Shown here: positions 15,663 to 25,307 of the stretch, in pieces
Position numbering within the stretch: the stretch's first letter is position 1
Layout of the letters: each line of letters begins with the position of its first letter
Assembly (NCBI RefSeq): GCF_015354405.1
Contig: NZ_JADKYP010000006.1
Coordinates: forward strand, 173,853 to 237,852
Length of the DNA: 64,000 bases
Source of the DNA: Nocardia sp. BSTN01
GTDB lineage: Bacteria; Actinomycetota; Actinomycetes; Mycobacteriales; Mycobacteriaceae
Direction: 5' to 3'
The notes under the pieces: generated by a model
Told to the model about the DNA's origin: nothing
Seen by the model: only the letters and a program-made list of their open reading frames with translations
Database searches by the model: none
Position numbers and translations under genes: made by a program

Positions 15663-18600
15663 ATGTCTGTGTCCTCCCGCGCCGAGTTCGATACCACGTT
15701 GCTCGACACGCTTGCCCGGCGTGTCGTGATCGGCGACGGTGCGATGGGCACCATGTTGCAGGCCGCGGATCTGACGCTCGACGACTTCCGCGGCCTCGAA
15801 GGATGCAACGAGATCCTGAACGAGACCCGCCCGGACGTGCTGCGCGGCATCCACCGCGCCTATTACGAGGCCGGCGCCGACGCGGTCGAGACCAATACCT
15901 TCGGCTGCAATCTGCCCAACCTGGCCGACTACGACATCGCCGACCGGATCCGCGATCTGTCCGAACGCGGCACCCGGCTCGCCCGCGAGGTGGCCGACGA
16001 GATGGGCCCTTCCGGCGACGGCACGCCCCGCTACGTGCTGGGATCGATGGGCCCCGGCACCAAACTGCCCACCCTGGGCCACGCTCCCTTCGTCGCGCTG
16101 CGCGATGCCTACACCGAGGCCGCGCTGGGCATGCTCGACGGCGGCGCGGATGCCATCCTGATCGAGACATGCCAGGACCTGCTGCAGGTGAAGGCCGCGG
16201 TCACCGGCAGCCGCCGGGCGATGGAGCGGGCCGGGCGGCGCATTCCGATCATCACCCACGTCACGGTCGAGACCACCGGAACCATGCTGGTCGGCAGTGA
16301 GATCGGCGCGGCGCTGACCGCGATCGAACCGCTCGGTGTCGACATGATCGGTCTCAATTGCGCCACCGGCCCGGACGAGATGAGCGAACATCTGCGCCAT
16401 CTGTCCAAGCACGCCCAGCTGCCGGTATCGGTGATGCCGAACGCGGGGCTGCCGGTGCTGGGGGCCAACGGCGCCGAATATCCGCTCACCCCGGGCGAAT
16501 TGGCGAGCGCCCTGCACGGCTTCGTCACCGAATTCGGCCTCGCGCTGGTCGGCGGCTGCTGTGGCACCACCCCGCAGCACATCCGCGAGGTCGCCGACGC
16601 GGTCGCGAATGTGGCTCCGGCCCAGCGCAATCCGGAGCACGAGCCGAGTGTGTCCTCGATGTACACCTCGGTGCCGTTCGAACAGGACGCCTCGATCATG
16701 ATGATCGGCGAGCGCACCAACGCCAACGGCTCCAAGGCTTTTCGTGAGGCGATGCTGGCCGGTGATTGGCAGAAATGCCTCGACATCGCCAAGGATCAGA
16801 CCCGCGACGGCGCGCACATGCTGGATCTGTGTGTCGACTACGTCGGCCGCGACGGCAGCGTCGACATGGCGGAGCTGGCGGGCCGGCTCGCCACCGCCTC
16901 GACGCTGCCGATCATGCTCGACTCCACCGAGCCGCCGGTGCTGCAGGCCGGTCTGGAACATCTGGGCGGGCGGTGCGCGGTCAACTCGGTGAACTACGAG
17001 GACGGCGCCGGGCCCGATTCGCGCTTCCAGCAGATCATGCGCCTGGTCGCCGAGCACGGCGCCGCCGTGGTCGCGCTGACCATCGACGAGAACGGCCAGG
17101 CCCGCACGGCGGAGCATAAGGTGGAGATCGCCGAGCGGCTGATCGCCGACATCACCGGCAACTGGGGACTGGCCGAGAGCGACATCATCGTCGACTGCCT
17201 GACCTTCACCCTGGGTACCGGACAGGAGGAATCGCGTCGCGACGGCATCGAGACCATCGAGGCCATCCGCGAGCTCAAACGCCGGCACCCGCAGGTGCAG
17301 ACCACCCTCGGCCTGTCGAACATCTCCTTCGGCCTCAACCCGGCCGCGCGGCAGGTGCTGAACTCGGTGTTCATGCACGAATGCGTGGAGGCGGGGCTGG
17401 ATTCGGCGATCGTGCACGCATCGAAGATCCTGCCGATCAGCCGGATCCCGGAGGATCAGCGCACGGCCGCGCTGGATCTGGTCTACGACCGGCGCCGCGA
17501 GGGTTACGACCCGCTGCAGACGCTGATGGCCATGTTCGAGGGCGTCTCAGCGGCCTCGGCGAAAGCCTCGCGCGCCGACGAGCTGGCCGCTCTGCCGCTG
17601 TTCGAACGCCTGGAGCGGCGCATCGTCGACGGCGACCGCAACGGCCTCGAGGAGGATCTGGACGCGGCGATGCAGGACGTGCCGCCGCTGCAGATCATCA
17701 ACGAAACCCTGCTCGCGGGTATGAAGACCGTCGGTGAGCTGTTCGGCTCGGGTCAGATGCAGTTGCCGTTCGTGCTGCAGTCCGCGGAGGTCATGAAGAC
17801 CGCGGTGGCGCACCTGGAACCGCATATGGAGGCCACCGACGACTCGGGCAAGGGCCGCATCGTGCTGGCGACGGTCAAAGGCGATGTGCACGACATCGGC
17901 AAGAACCTGGTCGACATCATCCTGTCCAACAACGGCTACGAGGTCGTGAATCTCGGTATCAAACAACCGATTTCGGCGATCCTGGACGCGGCGACCGACA
18001 AGAAGGCCGATGTGATCGGCATGTCCGGCCTGCTGGTCAAGTCGACGGTGGTGATGAAGGAGAACCTCGAGGAGATGAACACCCGCGGGGTCGCCGACCA
18101 GTTCCCGGTGCTGCTGGGCGGCGCGGCGCTGACCCGCGCCTACGTCGAGAACGATCTCACCGACGTCTACGCCGGCGATGTGCACTATGCCCGTGACGCG
18201 TTCGAGGGCCTGCGCCTGATGGACGACATCATGACCCGCAAGCGTGGCGGCGCGGTCGATCCGGACAGCCCCGAGGCCGAGGCCGAACGCGCCAAGGCCG
18301 CCGAGCGCAAGGCCCGCCACGAGCGGTCCAAGCGCATCGCGGCCGAGCGGCGCGCCAAGGAGGTACCCGTCGAGGTGCCCGAGCGCTCGGACGTGGCCGC
18401 CGACCTGCCGGTGCCGGTGCCACCGTTCTGGGGCACCCGGGTGATCAAAGGCCTTGCGGTGGGCGAATACTCGGGCCTGCTCGACGAGCGCGCGCTGTTC
18501 CTGGGCCAGTGGGGTCTGCGTGGACAGCGCGGCGATGAGGGACCCAGTTACGAGGATCTGGTCGAATCCGACGGCCGCCCGCGGCTGCGGTACTGGTTGG

Positions 18601-19241
18601 ACCGGTTGTCCACCGAGGGCGTGCTGCAGCACGCGGCGGTGGTCTACGGCTACTTCCCGGCCGTGTCCGAAGGTGACGACGTGATCGTTCTCACCGAACC
18701 GGATCCCGCTGCGCCGCAACGGTATCGGTTCACCTTCCCGCGTCAGCAGCGCGACCGGTTCCTGTGCATCGCCGACTTCGTGCGCTCGCGGAAGCTGGCC
18801 ACCGAGCGTGGCCAGGTCGACGTCCTGCCTTTCCAGCTGGTCACCATGGGGCAGCCGATCGCCGATTTCGCCAATGAGCTGTTCGCGGCGAACAACTACC
18901 GCGACTACCTCGAGGTGCACGGCATCGGGGTGCAGCTCACCGAGGCGCTGGCGGAATACTGGCATCGCCGGATCCGGGAAGAGCTTGTGCTGGAAGGACA
19001 TTCGGTTGCCGACGAGGACCCCGCCGAGGTGACGGATTACTTCAAACTCGGCTACCGTGGCGCACGCTACTCCTTCGGTTACGGCGCCTGCCCCGAACTC
19101 GAGGACCGCGCGAAGCTCGTGTCGCTGCTCGAGGCGGACCGGATCGGCGTATCGCTGTCGGAGGAGTTGCAGCTGCATCCGGAACAGTCGACCGACGCCT
19201 TCGTTCTGCTGCATCCGGAAGCCAAGTACTTCAACGCGTAA
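15663..19241 (+). CDS. metH: cobalamin-dependent methionine synthase
   Basis: A 1192-residue MetH that transfers the methyl of 5-methyltetrahydrofolate to homocysteine through cob(I)alamin. Domains in order: homocysteine-binding barrel with zinc cysteines (GLNCATGP, then VGGCCGTTP), pterin-binding barrel (MIGERTNANGSKAF), helical cap, B12-binding Rossmann domain with DVHDIGKN (His743 ligates cobalt), and a C-terminal reactivation (AdoMet) domain with RGARYSFGYGACPELEDR. A charged Ala/Glu/Arg linker near residues 860-910 separates the last two. Full length for the family. The window also encodes CobL of B12 synthesis. Confidence 0.97.
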   Translation: MSVSSRAEFDTTLLDTLARRVVIGDGAMGTMLQAADLTLDDFRGLEGCNEILNETRPDVLRGIHRAYYEAGADAVETNTFGCNLPNLADYDIADRIRDLSERGTRLAREVADEMGPSGDGTPRYVLGSMGPGTKLPTLGHAPFVALRDAYTEAALGMLDGGADAILIETCQDLLQVKAAVTGSRRAMERAGRRIPIITHVTVETTGTMLVGSEIGAALTAIEPLGVDMIGLNCATGPDEMSEHLRHLSKHAQLPVSVMPNAGLPVLGANGAEYPLTPGELASALHGFVTEFGLALVGGCCGTTPQHIREVADAVANVAPAQRNPEHEPSVSSMYTSVPFEQDASIMMIGERTNANGSKAFREAMLAGDWQKCLDIAKDQTRDGAHMLDLCVDYVGRDGSVDMAELAGRLATASTLPIMLDSTEPPVLQAGLEHLGGRCAVNSVNYEDGAGPDSRFQQIMRLVAEHGAAVVALTIDENGQARTAEHKVEIAERLIADITGNWGLAESDIIVDCLTFTLGTGQEESRRDGIETIEAIRELKRRHPQVQTTLGLSNISFGLNPAARQVLNSVFMHECVEAGLDSAIVHASKILPISRIPEDQRTAALDLVYDRRREGYDPLQTLMAMFEGVSAASAKASRADELAALPLFERLERRIVDGDRNGLEEDLDAAMQDVPPLQIINETLLAGMKTVGELFGSGQMQLPFVLQSAEVMKTAVAHLEPHMEATDDSGKGRIVLATVKGDVHDIGKNLVDIILSNNGYEVVNLGIKQPISAILDAATDKKADVIGMSGLLVKSTVVMKENLEEMNTRGVADQFPVLLGGAALTRAYVENDLTDVYAGDVHYARDAFEGLRLMDDIMTRKRGGAVDPDSPEAEAERAKAAERKARHERSKRIAAERRAKEVPVEVPERSDVAADLPVPVPPFWGTRVIKGLAVGEYSGLLDERALFLGQWGLRGQRGDEGPSYEDLVESDGRPRLRYWLDRLSTEGVLQHAAVVYGYFPAVSEGDDVIVLTEPDPAAPQRYRFTFPRQQRDRFLCIADFVRSRKLATERGQVDVLPFQLVTMGQPIADFANELFAANNYRDYLEVHGIGVQLTEALAEYWHRRIREELVLEGHSVADEDPAEVTDYFKLGYRGARYSFGYGACPELEDRAKLVSLLEADRIGVSLSEELQLHPEQSTDAFVLLHPEAKYFNA

Positions 19242-19314
19242 ACTTTGAGCGTTTCCGTGCGTCACACATAGTGGTGGGGTGCTCGGCGTGTGAGCGCAGG
19301 AGGGGTTCGACACC

Positions 19315-20952
19315 ATGACTTCAGATCGGCTGATCGCCGGGCGGTACCGACTGGCCGATCCCATCGGCAGCGGAGCCATGGGCGTGGTGTGGCGCGCCAG
19401 TGACGTTCGGCTGCGACGCACCGTCGCGGTCAAGCAGCTGTTGCTGGCGCCCGGACTGACCAAGGCGCAGGCGCTCGAAGCGAAGATGCGCGCCATGCGG
19501 GAGGGACGCATCGCGGCACGGCTGCACCATCAGAACGCGGTCACCGTCTTCGACGTCGCGGAGGAGGACGGCCAGCCCTGGCTGGTGATGGAGTACGTCG
19601 ACGCGCAGAGCCTGGCGGCGCTGATGCGCGACAAAGGCCCGCTCGAACCGCGCGAAGTGGCCCGGATCGGGGCGAAGGTCGCCGCGGCGCTCGCGGCCGC
19701 GCACGACGCCGGCATCGTGCACCGGGACGTGAAGCCCGCGAACATCCTCGTCGCCGACAACGGGACGGTGAAGATCACCGACTTCGGCATCTCGCGCGCC
19801 GTCGGCGACGTCACGGTCACCTCGACCGGATTCCTGGCCGGCACCCCGGCGTATCTGTCGCCGGAGATCGCGCGCGGTGAGGATCCGGAACCGTCGTCCG
19901 ACGTGTTCGCGCTGGGGTCGACGCTGTATGCCGCGGTCGAGGGCGCGCCGCCGTTCGGTGAGGGCGACAACCCGCTCGCGGTGCTGCATTCGGTGGTCAG
20001 TGCCAAGGTGCCCGAGCCGAAGCGCGCCGAATCGCTGGGCCCGGTGCTGATGAGCCTGCTGGCCGCCGACGGCGCCGACCGGCCCACCATGCGGGAAGCG
20101 CAACAGGCGCTCGAGGCCGTCGCCGACGGCCGAACGGCCGCGTTGGTCCCCGCGGCCACCAATGTGCTCCCGCAACCGGGCGCCGACGCCGCCGCGACCA
20201 CGGTGCTGTCCACGCCCGAGAAGACCACGGCCGCTGCCGCCCCCACCCCAGGCGCGACCACCGCGAAAACGCCCGCGCCGCAACCGAAACCGGGCCCGCT
20301 GCGCGACCGGCGGATCTGGGCGGCGGCCGCTGCGGCCGTTCTCGTGGTCGCGGTGATCATCGGATTGGTGGCGACGTCCGGGTCCGATGACAACCACACC
20401 GCGGCGGCGGGGAACGGCACCACCTCGGCGCCGGAGCAGCCCTCGGCGACCGCCTTCGCACCGCCCGGCGCCGCGACCCCGGATGCGCCCGGCGGATCCT
20501 CGTCCAATGGTGCGGGTGGCAGCGCATCGCTCGGTAGCCCCGTGCCCAGCGGACAGACCCCGCCCCCGGCGCCGAACGGCGTCCCGGCGCCCGGTGCGAG
20601 CGCGTCCCGGACGGCCCCGCCCGGAACCAGCGCTCCCTACGGCCCGGCCCAGTCGGCCGACGTCGCGGGCTTCATCTCCGGCTATTACGGCATGCTGCCC
20701 GGTAACACCAGCGGCGCCTGGGCCGAACTGGCACCGTCGTACCAGTCCCAGACCGGCGGCTACGCGCAGTACTCGAATTTCTGGTCGACGGTGTCGTCGG
20801 TGCGGGTCGGCGGGGTGACGCAGAGCGGTCCCGGGCGGGCGGTCGCGACGCTCACCTATACCCTGAAGAACGGGACCGTCACCTCCGAGAGCCGCTGGTT
20901 CACGGTGGATACGGCCACCGGCCGGATGCTCATCACCGCGTCGGGAACCTGA
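19315..20952 (+). CDS. transmembrane serine/threonine protein kinase
   Basis: A 545-residue Hanks-type kinase. The cytoplasmic domain (about 1-275) has the Gly loop GSGAMGVV (18-25), catalytic Lys40, HRDVKPAN with Asp138, DFG (156-158) and TPAYLSPE. An Ala/Pro/Thr linker leads to one transmembrane helix near residues 330-350. The outer region is rich in Pro, Ser and Gly and ends in a compact domain of about 100 residues (QSADVAGFISGYYGML onward) of the type found in actinobacterial PknX-like kinases. The ATG has AGGAGGGG upstream. A HAD phosphatase gene follows by 25 nt. Confidence 0.92.
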   Translation: MTSDRLIAGRYRLADPIGSGAMGVVWRASDVRLRRTVAVKQLLLAPGLTKAQALEAKMRAMREGRIAARLHHQNAVTVFDVAEEDGQPWLVMEYVDAQSLAALMRDKGPLEPREVARIGAKVAAALAAAHDAGIVHRDVKPANILVADNGTVKITDFGISRAVGDVTVTSTGFLAGTPAYLSPEIARGEDPEPSSDVFALGSTLYAAVEGAPPFGEGDNPLAVLHSVVSAKVPEPKRAESLGPVLMSLLAADGADRPTMREAQQALEAVADGRTAALVPAATNVLPQPGADAAATTVLSTPEKTTAAAAPTPGATTAKTPAPQPKPGPLRDRRIWAAAAAAVLVVAVIIGLVATSGSDDNHTAAAGNGTTSAPEQPSATAFAPPGAATPDAPGGSSSNGAGGSASLGSPVPSGQTPPPAPNGVPAPGASASRTAPPGTSAPYGPAQSADVAGFISGYYGMLPGNTSGAWAELAPSYQSQTGGYAQYSNFWSTVSSVRVGGVTQSGPGRAVATLTYTLKNGTVTSESRWFTVDTATGRMLITASGT

Positions 20953-20977
20953 TGCGGAATCGGAAGGAGAGCTCCGG

Positions 20978-21643
20978 ATGACCGTGGCCGCCGTGCTGTG
21001 GGATATGGACGGCACCCTGCTGGATTCGGAGAAGCTCTGGGATATCGGTGTGCGCGAACTCGCCGCAGAGCTCGGCGGCCGGATGACCGACGCCATCCGG
21101 CACGCGCTGATCGGCGCCGACGCCCGCAACGCGCTGCGGATCCTGTTCGACGGGCTCGGCCTGGAACTCGACCCGGCGGCGATGCTCGCGGCGGGACAGT
21201 GGCTCGAGCGCCGGGTCACCGAACTGATGGCCGGGCCCATTCCGTGGCGGCCCGGTGCGCAGGACGCGCTGGCCACGCTGCGGGCGGCGGGCCTGCCGGC
21301 CGCGCTGGTGACCAACACCAAACGATCGATCACCGAGTTGTGCCTGGAAACGCTGGGCCGTCACATGTTCGACGTCTCGGTCTGCGGCGACGAGGTCGAC
21401 AGCGGCAAACCCGCGCCCGATCCCTATCTGCGCGCCGCGGGGCTGCTCGGCGTCGCCCCGGAAGATTGTGTGGCCGTGGAGGATTCGCCGACCGGTTCGG
21501 CCGCCGCGCTGGCCGCTGGTTGCCGGGTGCTGGTGGTGCCGTGTGAGATCGCCGTCCCGTCGCGGCCCGGACTGGAATTTCGCGAATCGCTGGTGGGTCT
21601 CACCGTCGACGAGCTTGCCCTGGTTCACGCCGGCGCGCGCTGA
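20978..21643 (+). CDS. HAD-superfamily hydrolase, beta-phosphoglucomutase-like
   Basis: A 221-residue subfamily IA phosphohydrolase. Motif I is DMDGTLLDSE (nucleophile Asp10), motif II is VTNT, motif III is the lysine in GKPAPDPY, and motif IV is VEDSPTG. A helical cap lies between motifs I and II. Substrate is probably a small sugar or nucleotide phosphate. It has an AAGGAGA ribosome site and is cotranscribed with the kinase. Its stop is 6 nt from the stop of the convergent LuxR gene. Confidence 0.88.
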   Translation: MTVAAVLWDMDGTLLDSEKLWDIGVRELAAELGGRMTDAIRHALIGADARNALRILFDGLGLELDPAAMLAAGQWLERRVTELMAGPIPWRPGAQDALATLRAAGLPAALVTNTKRSITELCLETLGRHMFDVSVCGDEVDSGKPAPDPYLRAAGLLGVAPEDCVAVEDSPTGSAAALAAGCRVLVVPCEIAVPSRPGLEFRESLVGLTVDELALVHAGAR

Positions 21644-21649
21644 CCCGCG

Positions 21650-24151
21650 TCACGGAGTTCGCGCTGCGGGCACGGCACGGAGCCGGCGTGGCCGCGGTTG
21701 GCCGACGTCCCGGGACTCGCGCGGCACCCGCGGTGCGATCTCGGCGCGCGAGACGACCGCGAGCTTCCGCAGGACGGCCGCGATCTGCGCGTCCACCGTG
21801 CGCGCCGAACTGCCGCGATGGGCGGCGATGGCGCTGTTGGTCCACCCGGCCGCGGCCAGCGCGGCGACCTCCTGCTCGGCCCGGGTCAGCAGATCCCATT
21901 CCGGCGCGTGCGGTGTCACCGCGTCCTCGTCCGGCACGGCGATGTCGCAGGCGAGCCGGCTGATCTCCCGCAGCGTCGTGCACACCTCGGTGCCCTCGCG
22001 ATACGCCGCGTCGAAGGTGCGCCCGCCCAGGAGCTGGCGGATCCTGTCGGCCGCGCGGTCGGTCTCCGCTACGAAGGGCCGCAGCTGCGCGATGTCGACG
22101 CCGAGCCGGCGGCGCAGCGCCGCGGCGGCGCCGAGCAGTCGCGCGATCTCCACGGCCGTGGTGTGCGGCGCGGCCGCAGGTGGCGCGTCGAGGGTGAGCC
22201 GCGCCAGTGCCCACGCCCGCGCGTGGACCGACCACACCACCCCCCAGGTGTCGCGGGTCGCGACCTGCCGCGCCAGGGTGGTGGGCGCGGCCGCCGCGGC
22301 CCGCCGCGCGTCGCCGTGCAAGGTTTCGGCGATGATGCGCGCGATCTCGGCCCACGACTTCGCCCAGTCCGCACCCGAATCCGCCGCCTCGAGGTGGCGG
22401 GCGGTCACGGCGAGGGCCTGCTCGGGCGTCCCGAGGAAGGCGGCGGCGAGTGCCTCGAACAGCGCGCTGATCGCCGCGTGCCCGTAATCCGCTGCGGTGG
22501 TGAACATTTCGCGAGCGCGGGACAGTAGTACCAGCGCGCGCACATCCTGGTCGACGAGCATCAGCCGGCAGCCCAGGGTGAAGACCACCGGCGCCGGCAG
22601 CGGCACGTCGGCGGTGGGGTCGGCGGCCAACCGTGCCCGTGCCGCCGGATCGGGCACCGCGGCCGCCACACAGCGATCGAGCAACTCCTCCGCCTCACCG
22701 GGCAGACCCTGGCACAGGCAGATCCAGGCGATCGTCGCCATCGCGCGGATCCGCAGCGGCTCGGGCGCGGATTTGGCGGCGGCCAGTGTCTTCTCGGCAC
22801 GGCGCCGTGACTCGCGCAACGAACCCCGGAAGAAGGGCACGTGCAACGCGATCATTCCCAGCGCGATCTCCAGCCCCGCCACCGCGTCGTCGGGCGAGTC
22901 CAGGCTGCGGTCGATCGCGATCAGCAGGTTGTCCCACGACGCGCGCGCCCACTGCGGCAAGCGGCCGTCGCCGTCGTCGGAACTGGTGATCCGGTCGAGG
23001 TAATAGCGGCGATGCCGGTCCGCCAGCCGCCGCGGCTCCCGCGAATCGCGTTCGGCCAGGCGCTCCCGGGCGAACAGCCGCAGACTCTCCAGCAGCGAAT
23101 AACGCACCTCACGGGCGCTCAGATGCACGGTGACCAGCGATTGGTCGGCCAGCCGTTCGAGCAGTTCCTCGACCTCCGCGGCGGCCGGCCCCGCCGCGGA
23201 ACCGTCGGAGCCATCGGGCCCGGCACAGACGGCTACGATCGCGTCGAGGTCGGCGCCCACCTCGAGGCCCGAATCGTCCTCGGCGTCGGCGGGATTGACG
23301 TCGTATCCGGGTGCGAAGACCGACATCCGCTCGAACAGCAGCCGTTCGCGCGCGTCGCACAGTTCGAACGACCACGCGATCACGTCGGTGATACCGCGAT
23401 GCCGGGTGTCCGCGCCGACCAGAGTGGCGGGCGGCCAGTGCAGGCGGGTGTCGCCGGCGCGGCCGTCGAGATCGCGCAGGATCACGGCCGGCGGTCGCCG
23501 CCGCAGCCGCGCCGCGGCGAGCCGGATGCGCAGTGGGTAATGGTGCAGATGCCGGCAGATGGAGGCCACGGTGCCGGCGCTGTCGGGGCTCAGCACGGTA
23601 CCGGTCAGGGCCGCGCGCTTGTGGAACAACTCCACGGCCTGGGCTTGCGTCAACGGCGGGAGCGGCAGGAGTTGCTCGTCGATCCAGCCGAGGGGTCGAC
23701 GGCTGGTAGCCAGCACCGTCAGGCCCGGCACCGTCTCGATCAACTCGGCGATCACCTGCCCCGCGCCGTCGGTGACGTGTTCGCAGTTGTCCATGACCAG
23801 CACCGGGGGCGCGGCGGCGGCAGCGAGGGTGTCGCTCAGGGCCGGCCAGGGATCCCGCCCGGAGAAGTCGTGGTCGGCGACCGCGCGCACCACTTCCTCG
23901 GCCACTCCGGCCGCGTCCGTCCCCGCCGCCAGGCGCGCCAGGCGCACCCAGTGCACGCGTCGCTCGCCGGTCCTCGGCAACCGGTGCACGGCCTCGGTGA
24001 CCAGGCGGGTCTTACCCAGACCACCCGCACCGATCACGGTGATCAGTCGCGCGGGCCCGGACAGCAGGGTCGCCAGCCGCCCCAGTTCGGGTTCGCGGCC
24101 GATGAATTCGTCGGAGGTGGTCGGGACGGTGCCCACCCGCAGTGGCGCCAT
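21650..24151 (-). CDS. large ATPase-type LuxR family transcriptional regulator
   Basis: An 833-residue regulator of AfsR/LAL layout. N-terminal NTPase has Walker A GAGGLGKT (41-48) and Walker B PVLVMDNCEH (Asp121), with the CSRRPLG-like TSRRPLGWIDEQLLPLPPL sensor loop. The middle is about 400 residues of Ala-rich helical repeats, and the C-terminus is a LuxR HTH (about 765-825, LTRAEQEVAALAAAGWTNSAIA). It is divergent from the oxygenase-methyltransferase-acyltransferase operon and is the obvious candidate to control it; this is inference from position. ATG has TAGGGT 6 nt upstream. Confidence 0.9.
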   Translation of the reverse strand: MAPLRVGTVPTTSDEFIGREPELGRLATLLSGPARLITVIGAGGLGKTRLVTEAVHRLPRTGERRVHWVRLARLAAGTDAAGVAEEVVRAVADHDFSGRDPWPALSDTLAAAAAPPVLVMDNCEHVTDGAGQVIAELIETVPGLTVLATSRRPLGWIDEQLLPLPPLTQAQAVELFHKRAALTGTVLSPDSAGTVASICRHLHHYPLRIRLAAARLRRRPPAVILRDLDGRAGDTRLHWPPATLVGADTRHRGITDVIAWSFELCDARERLLFERMSVFAPGYDVNPADAEDDSGLEVGADLDAIVAVCAGPDGSDGSAAGPAAAEVEELLERLADQSLVTVHLSAREVRYSLLESLRLFARERLAERDSREPRRLADRHRRYYLDRITSSDDGDGRLPQWARASWDNLLIAIDRSLDSPDDAVAGLEIALGMIALHVPFFRGSLRESRRRAEKTLAAAKSAPEPLRIRAMATIAWICLCQGLPGEAEELLDRCVAAAVPDPAARARLAADPTADVPLPAPVVFTLGCRLMLVDQDVRALVLLSRAREMFTTAADYGHAAISALFEALAAAFLGTPEQALAVTARHLEAADSGADWAKSWAEIARIIAETLHGDARRAAAAAPTTLARQVATRDTWGVVWSVHARAWALARLTLDAPPAAAPHTTAVEIARLLGAAAALRRRLGVDIAQLRPFVAETDRAADRIRQLLGGRTFDAAYREGTEVCTTLREISRLACDIAVPDEDAVTPHAPEWDLLTRAEQEVAALAAAGWTNSAIAAHRGSSARTVDAQIAAVLRKLAVVSRAEIAPRVPRESRDVGQPRPRRLRAVPAARTP

Positions 24152-24157
24152 CTCGCG

Positions 24158-24163
24158 ACCCTA
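24158..24163 (-). promoter_or_regulatory. -10 element of the LuxR regulator gene, leaderless
   Basis: Minus-strand TAGGGT is 6 nt before ATG 24151. The 159-bp divergent gap also holds the short palindrome GCGA-ata-TCGC at 24216-24226. Confidence 0.4.
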
Positions 24164-24310
24164 CCGCCCGTGAGCGCCGGAGGGACGGGCAGCGGTGCGT
24201 CGTGGCGTTGTGGTCGCGAATATCGCTGGCGCACACGGTTACTCGAGGGTTTGTGAGGTTTCCCAACGATATCGGGGAATCCGCTGTGGATCGGCGTCCG
24301 GCAGGTCACA

Positions 24311-25279
24311 ATGATCTTCATGGCGGCGACAGGGGGTTGTGGCGACGTGGGTGAAACGGTCCGGGTGAACGGCGAAACGGCTGGGGGAGAAGGGGCTTCG
24401 GCAGGGGCTCGCGGCGCGGTGGACGGACCCTCCCTCGCTGCCGTCGTCGATACCGAGCGTTATCCGCTCGACGCGCCCGGCAGCGCGCGGTGGGACGAGG
24501 TGGTGCGCCGAGCGCGCGACGACCTCGCCGCCGACGGCTGCACCGTGCTACCCGGATTCGTGCGCCCGGACCTGCTGGCCACGCTGCGCGACGAGGGCGC
24601 CGAACTCGCCCCGCACGCCTACTACACGGTCGAGAAGGTCAACGCGTACAACATTCCGCTCGACAGCGACCTGCCTCCCGACCACCCGGCCACGATCGTG
24701 CTCGAGCGCGGAAACGCCTTCGTCGCGCGGGATCTCATTCCCCGGACCGCGGTGATCCAGGTGCTCTACACGAGTGCGGCGTTTCAGCGATTGGTCGCCG
24801 AATGCTTCGGTCTGCCGCAATTGCACGAATACACCGATCCGCTGGCGGGGTTGTGCCTCAATGTGGTCGCGCCCGGGATGTCGCATCCGTGGCATTTCGA
24901 CACCAACGAATTCACGGTCTCGATGCTGACCCAGGAGCCGGACGCGGGCGGGGTCTTCGAATACTGCCCGCGCATCCGGACGCCGGAATCGGAGAATCTG
25001 GCCGATGTGCGGGCGGTGCTCACCGGATCGGGCGAGCCGCTCGTCCGGCGGCTCACACTGCGCCCTGGCGATCTGCAATTGTTCCAGGGCCGTTTCTCCC
25101 TGCACCGGGTCTCACCGGTGGAGGGCGCCACCCAGCGTCACAGCGCGATCTTCGCCTACAGCGACCGCCCGGGCATCGTGGGCGCGGTCGAACGCACCCG
25201 GCAACTGTTCGGGCGGGTTCTGCCGGACCATCTGGCCGCGGCGGGCAATGCCGTACGCGGCGACCGACTTCTCGACTGA
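24311..25279 (+). CDS. 2-oxoglutarate/Fe(II) oxygenase, ArpA/BesD-like
   Basis: A 322-residue double-stranded beta-helix oxygenase. The iron facial triad is visible as HFD (His195, Asp197) in PWHFDTNEF and His265 in SLHRVSP; Arg276 is placed to bind 2-oxoglutarate. Because the Asp ligand is present, hydroxylation is expected rather than the halogenation of BesD, where it is Gly. Relatives act on free amino acids such as lysine. The first 40 residues are low in complexity, so the real start may be later (GTG 24347 has a purine-rich upstream). First gene of a three-gene operon. Confidence 0.85.
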   Translation: MIFMAATGGCGDVGETVRVNGETAGGEGASAGARGAVDGPSLAAVVDTERYPLDAPGSARWDEVVRRARDDLAADGCTVLPGFVRPDLLATLRDEGAELAPHAYYTVEKVNAYNIPLDSDLPPDHPATIVLERGNAFVARDLIPRTAVIQVLYTSAAFQRLVAECFGLPQLHEYTDPLAGLCLNVVAPGMSHPWHFDTNEFTVSMLTQEPDAGGVFEYCPRIRTPESENLADVRAVLTGSGEPLVRRLTLRPGDLQLFQGRFSLHRVSPVEGATQRHSAIFAYSDRPGIVGAVERTRQLFGRVLPDHLAAAGNAVRGDRLLD

Positions 25280-25307
25280 TCACCCGTTCGACTCAGGAGG
25301 ATCGCCC

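Noticed and set aside
15627-19511. Two long minus-strand frames (596 and 654 codons)
   Set aside because: Antisense shadows of metH, which is full length with all motifs.
24347-25279. Reading the 2-oxoglutarate enzyme as a BesD-type halogenase
   Set aside because: The metal-ligand Asp197 is present; halogenases of this group have Gly or Ala there.
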